A stretch of 5,722 nt of DNA. Origin: Spirochaetales bacterium. GTDB taxonomy: Bacteria; Spirochaetota; Spirochaetia; DSM-27196; SKKC01. The stretch is from positions 1 through 5,722 of the forward strand of contig SKKC01000393.1 of NCBI GenBank assembly GCA_007121695.1, in the 5' to 3' direction. Both the position numbers and the translations under genes were made by a program. The first letter of the stretch is position 1; the number at the start of each line of letters is the position of its first letter. Under the pieces are notes generated by a model that saw only the letters and a program-made list of their open reading frames with translations, had not been told where the DNA came from and did no database searches. Of this stretch, positions 5,085-5,722 are shown piece by piece.

Positions 5085-5090
5085 GACCAG

Positions 5091-5642
5091 GTGCTAACCA
5101 TCGATAGTCTGCTGAGTTTTCTGAAACCTGGAAACGCACGAGCGATCCTGTTCTGGCTGCTTCCGGTATCCATGCTTCTTTTACTGGACACCTATACCAT
5201 TATCGTGGTCAGCGAACTCTTCGGTGCCTATCTGACTCTTGCCGTGAGCGCCACGGTCTCACTGTCGGGGGTCTTTCTTTCCGCACTCTCGCTGAATCGT
5301 CATCAGCGTCTGCTGAGGCGCGCCGTATTCCTCTCCGGCAGGCCCGACCGGATGTATCGTACCATCGCCGCTTCGTTTACCGCGGGGCTCCTGTTCCTCG
5401 GGCCTGGGGGTGCGACGGCGGTGCTTGGGCTACTATGCCTGTTGCCGGTGTTTCGGGTCGTACCCGGGTACATCCTGAGCCGCGCATTTCGGGATCAGCT
5501 GAGCCAGGTATACGAGTATCTGAAAATGGAGAACGCCGGACACGTGTCAGCGACCGCGCAGGCGATAGTACAGGAGAACGACGCTGTACCAGAGATACGC
5601 GGGAAATCGGACGACGCGCCAGGGTCGGGTGAAAGCGACTGA
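5091..5642 (+). CDS. fxsA: FxsA-like inner-membrane protein
   Basis: A 183-residue integral membrane protein with the FxsA (UPF0716) layout. Hydrophobic segments lie at residues about 18-40 and 46-67, then a basic cytoplasmic loop (NRHQRLLRRAVFLSGRPDRM, 69-88), then a hairpin at about 92-128. The last pair matches the family's GlLLl-PG-...-GllLLlP-R: GLLFLGPGG (99-107) and GLLCLLPVFR (113-122). The C-terminal tail is hydrophilic and acidic. In E. coli FxsA relieves F-plasmid-mediated exclusion of phage T7; its native role is unclear. The family's usual Glu in the first membrane segment is not obvious, so this is a divergent member. The start is uncertain: GTG 5091 fits the promoter and gives a normal N-terminus. 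A longer frame from TTG 5052 would add 13 proline-rich residues, and neither has a Shine-Dalgarno. It diverges from the sigma-54 activator gene. Confidence 0.7.
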   Translation: MLTIDSLLSFLKPGNARAILFWLLPVSMLLLLDTYTIIVVSELFGAYLTLAVSATVSLSGVFLSALSLNRHQRLLRRAVFLSGRPDRMYRTIAASFTAGLLFLGPGGATAVLGLLCLLPVFRVVPGYILSRAFRDQLSQVYEYLKMENAGHVSATAQAIVQENDAVPEIRGKSDDAPGSGESD

Positions 5643-5722
5643 CAGACGATCAGTTCCCCGGAGAAACGATCTGCGGGACGGCTTTCGTTTTCTGTCGCTG
5701 AAAATGTCGAATACTTCACTGC
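5629..5722 (+). CDS. Possible start of a further gene (3' end outside window)
   Basis: From GTG 5629 a frame stays open to the edge (31 codons), beginning MKATDRRSVPRRNDLRDG and continuing FRFLSLKMSNTSL. AGGG lies four bases upstream (5621-5624). It would overlap the end of the FxsA-like gene by 14 bp, as in a coupled operon. An alternative start is ATG 5704. The piece is too short to identify and may be chance. Confidence 0.3.
   Translation, partial: MKATDRRSVPRRNDLRDGFRFLSLKMSNTSL
5664..5690 (+). other. Weak inverted repeat after the FxsA-like gene
   Basis: AAACGA (5664-5669) and TCGTTT (5685-5690) could pair around a 15-base loop, with a T-rich stretch at the end. The stem is short and A/T-rich, so this is a poor terminator. 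If the frame starting at 5629 is real, it lies inside a gene. Confidence 0.2.

Noticed and set aside
5052..5090. TTG 5052 as start of the FxsA-like gene
   Set aside because: It would add a proline-rich N-terminus not expected for the family, has no Shine-Dalgarno, and lies upstream of the predicted transcript start.
5495..5719. Minus-strand frame of 74 codons at the right edge
   Set aside because: It is antisense to the FxsA-like gene, has no motif, and has no clear ribosome binding site visible before the window ends.
1..5722. CRISPR arrays, tRNA or rRNA genes, insertion sequences
   Set aside because: I saw no regularly spaced repeats, no tRNA-like cloverleaf ends and no transposase motifs on either strand.

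Overview
The window (about 55-57% G+C by eye) is densely packed bacterial chromosome. It carries seven complete genes and one gene cut by the left edge, with a possible eighth start at the right edge. I see no phage or IS genes, no rRNA or tRNA, and no CRISPR array. The mix of a PspA operon with a STAS regulator, a sigma-54 (enhancer-binding) activator and an FxsA-type membrane protein would fit a free-living spirochaete or another Gram-negative, but the taxonomic call is weak.

Left block (1-2473, all minus strand). A good sigma-70-type promoter (TTGACA, 17 bp, TACTAT; 2473-2445) precedes four closely spaced genes. In transcription order they are: a STAS-domain protein with a C-terminal zinc ribbon (2363-1812), a small YbjN/CesT-like chaperone-fold protein (1753-1379), a PspA/IM30 membrane-stress protein with a long acidic tail (1357-551), and an OmpR-type winged-helix regulator with a degenerate receiver domain (567 to the left edge, incomplete). 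The short gaps and a 17-bp overlap suggest one operon. My inference is an envelope-stress module: PspA as effector, the STAS protein as partner-switch component, the small protein as chaperone or adaptor, and a regulator that probably does not work by ordinary phosphorylation.

Middle block (2498-3836). A short-chain dehydrogenase/reductase with an altered active site (minus) diverges from a small secreted protein of unknown function (plus). The 118-bp gap between them holds a promoter and a 22-bp interrupted dyad (CTGTCA-N10-TGACAG) that could be an operator.

Right block (3780-5722). A sigma-54 activator (minus) has an intact AAA+ core, a degenerate receiver and no Fis-type DNA-binding domain. 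Its 3' end overlaps the secreted-protein gene convergently by 57 bp. It diverges from an FxsA-like membrane protein (plus). Both genes lack a clear Shine-Dalgarno, and their likely -10 boxes sit so close to the start codons that leaderless transcripts are possible. A short open frame beginning at 5629 runs off the right edge and may be the next gene.

The main theme is two different response-regulator-like proteins within 5 kb, both with eroded phosphorylation pockets, one of them co-transcribed with pspA.
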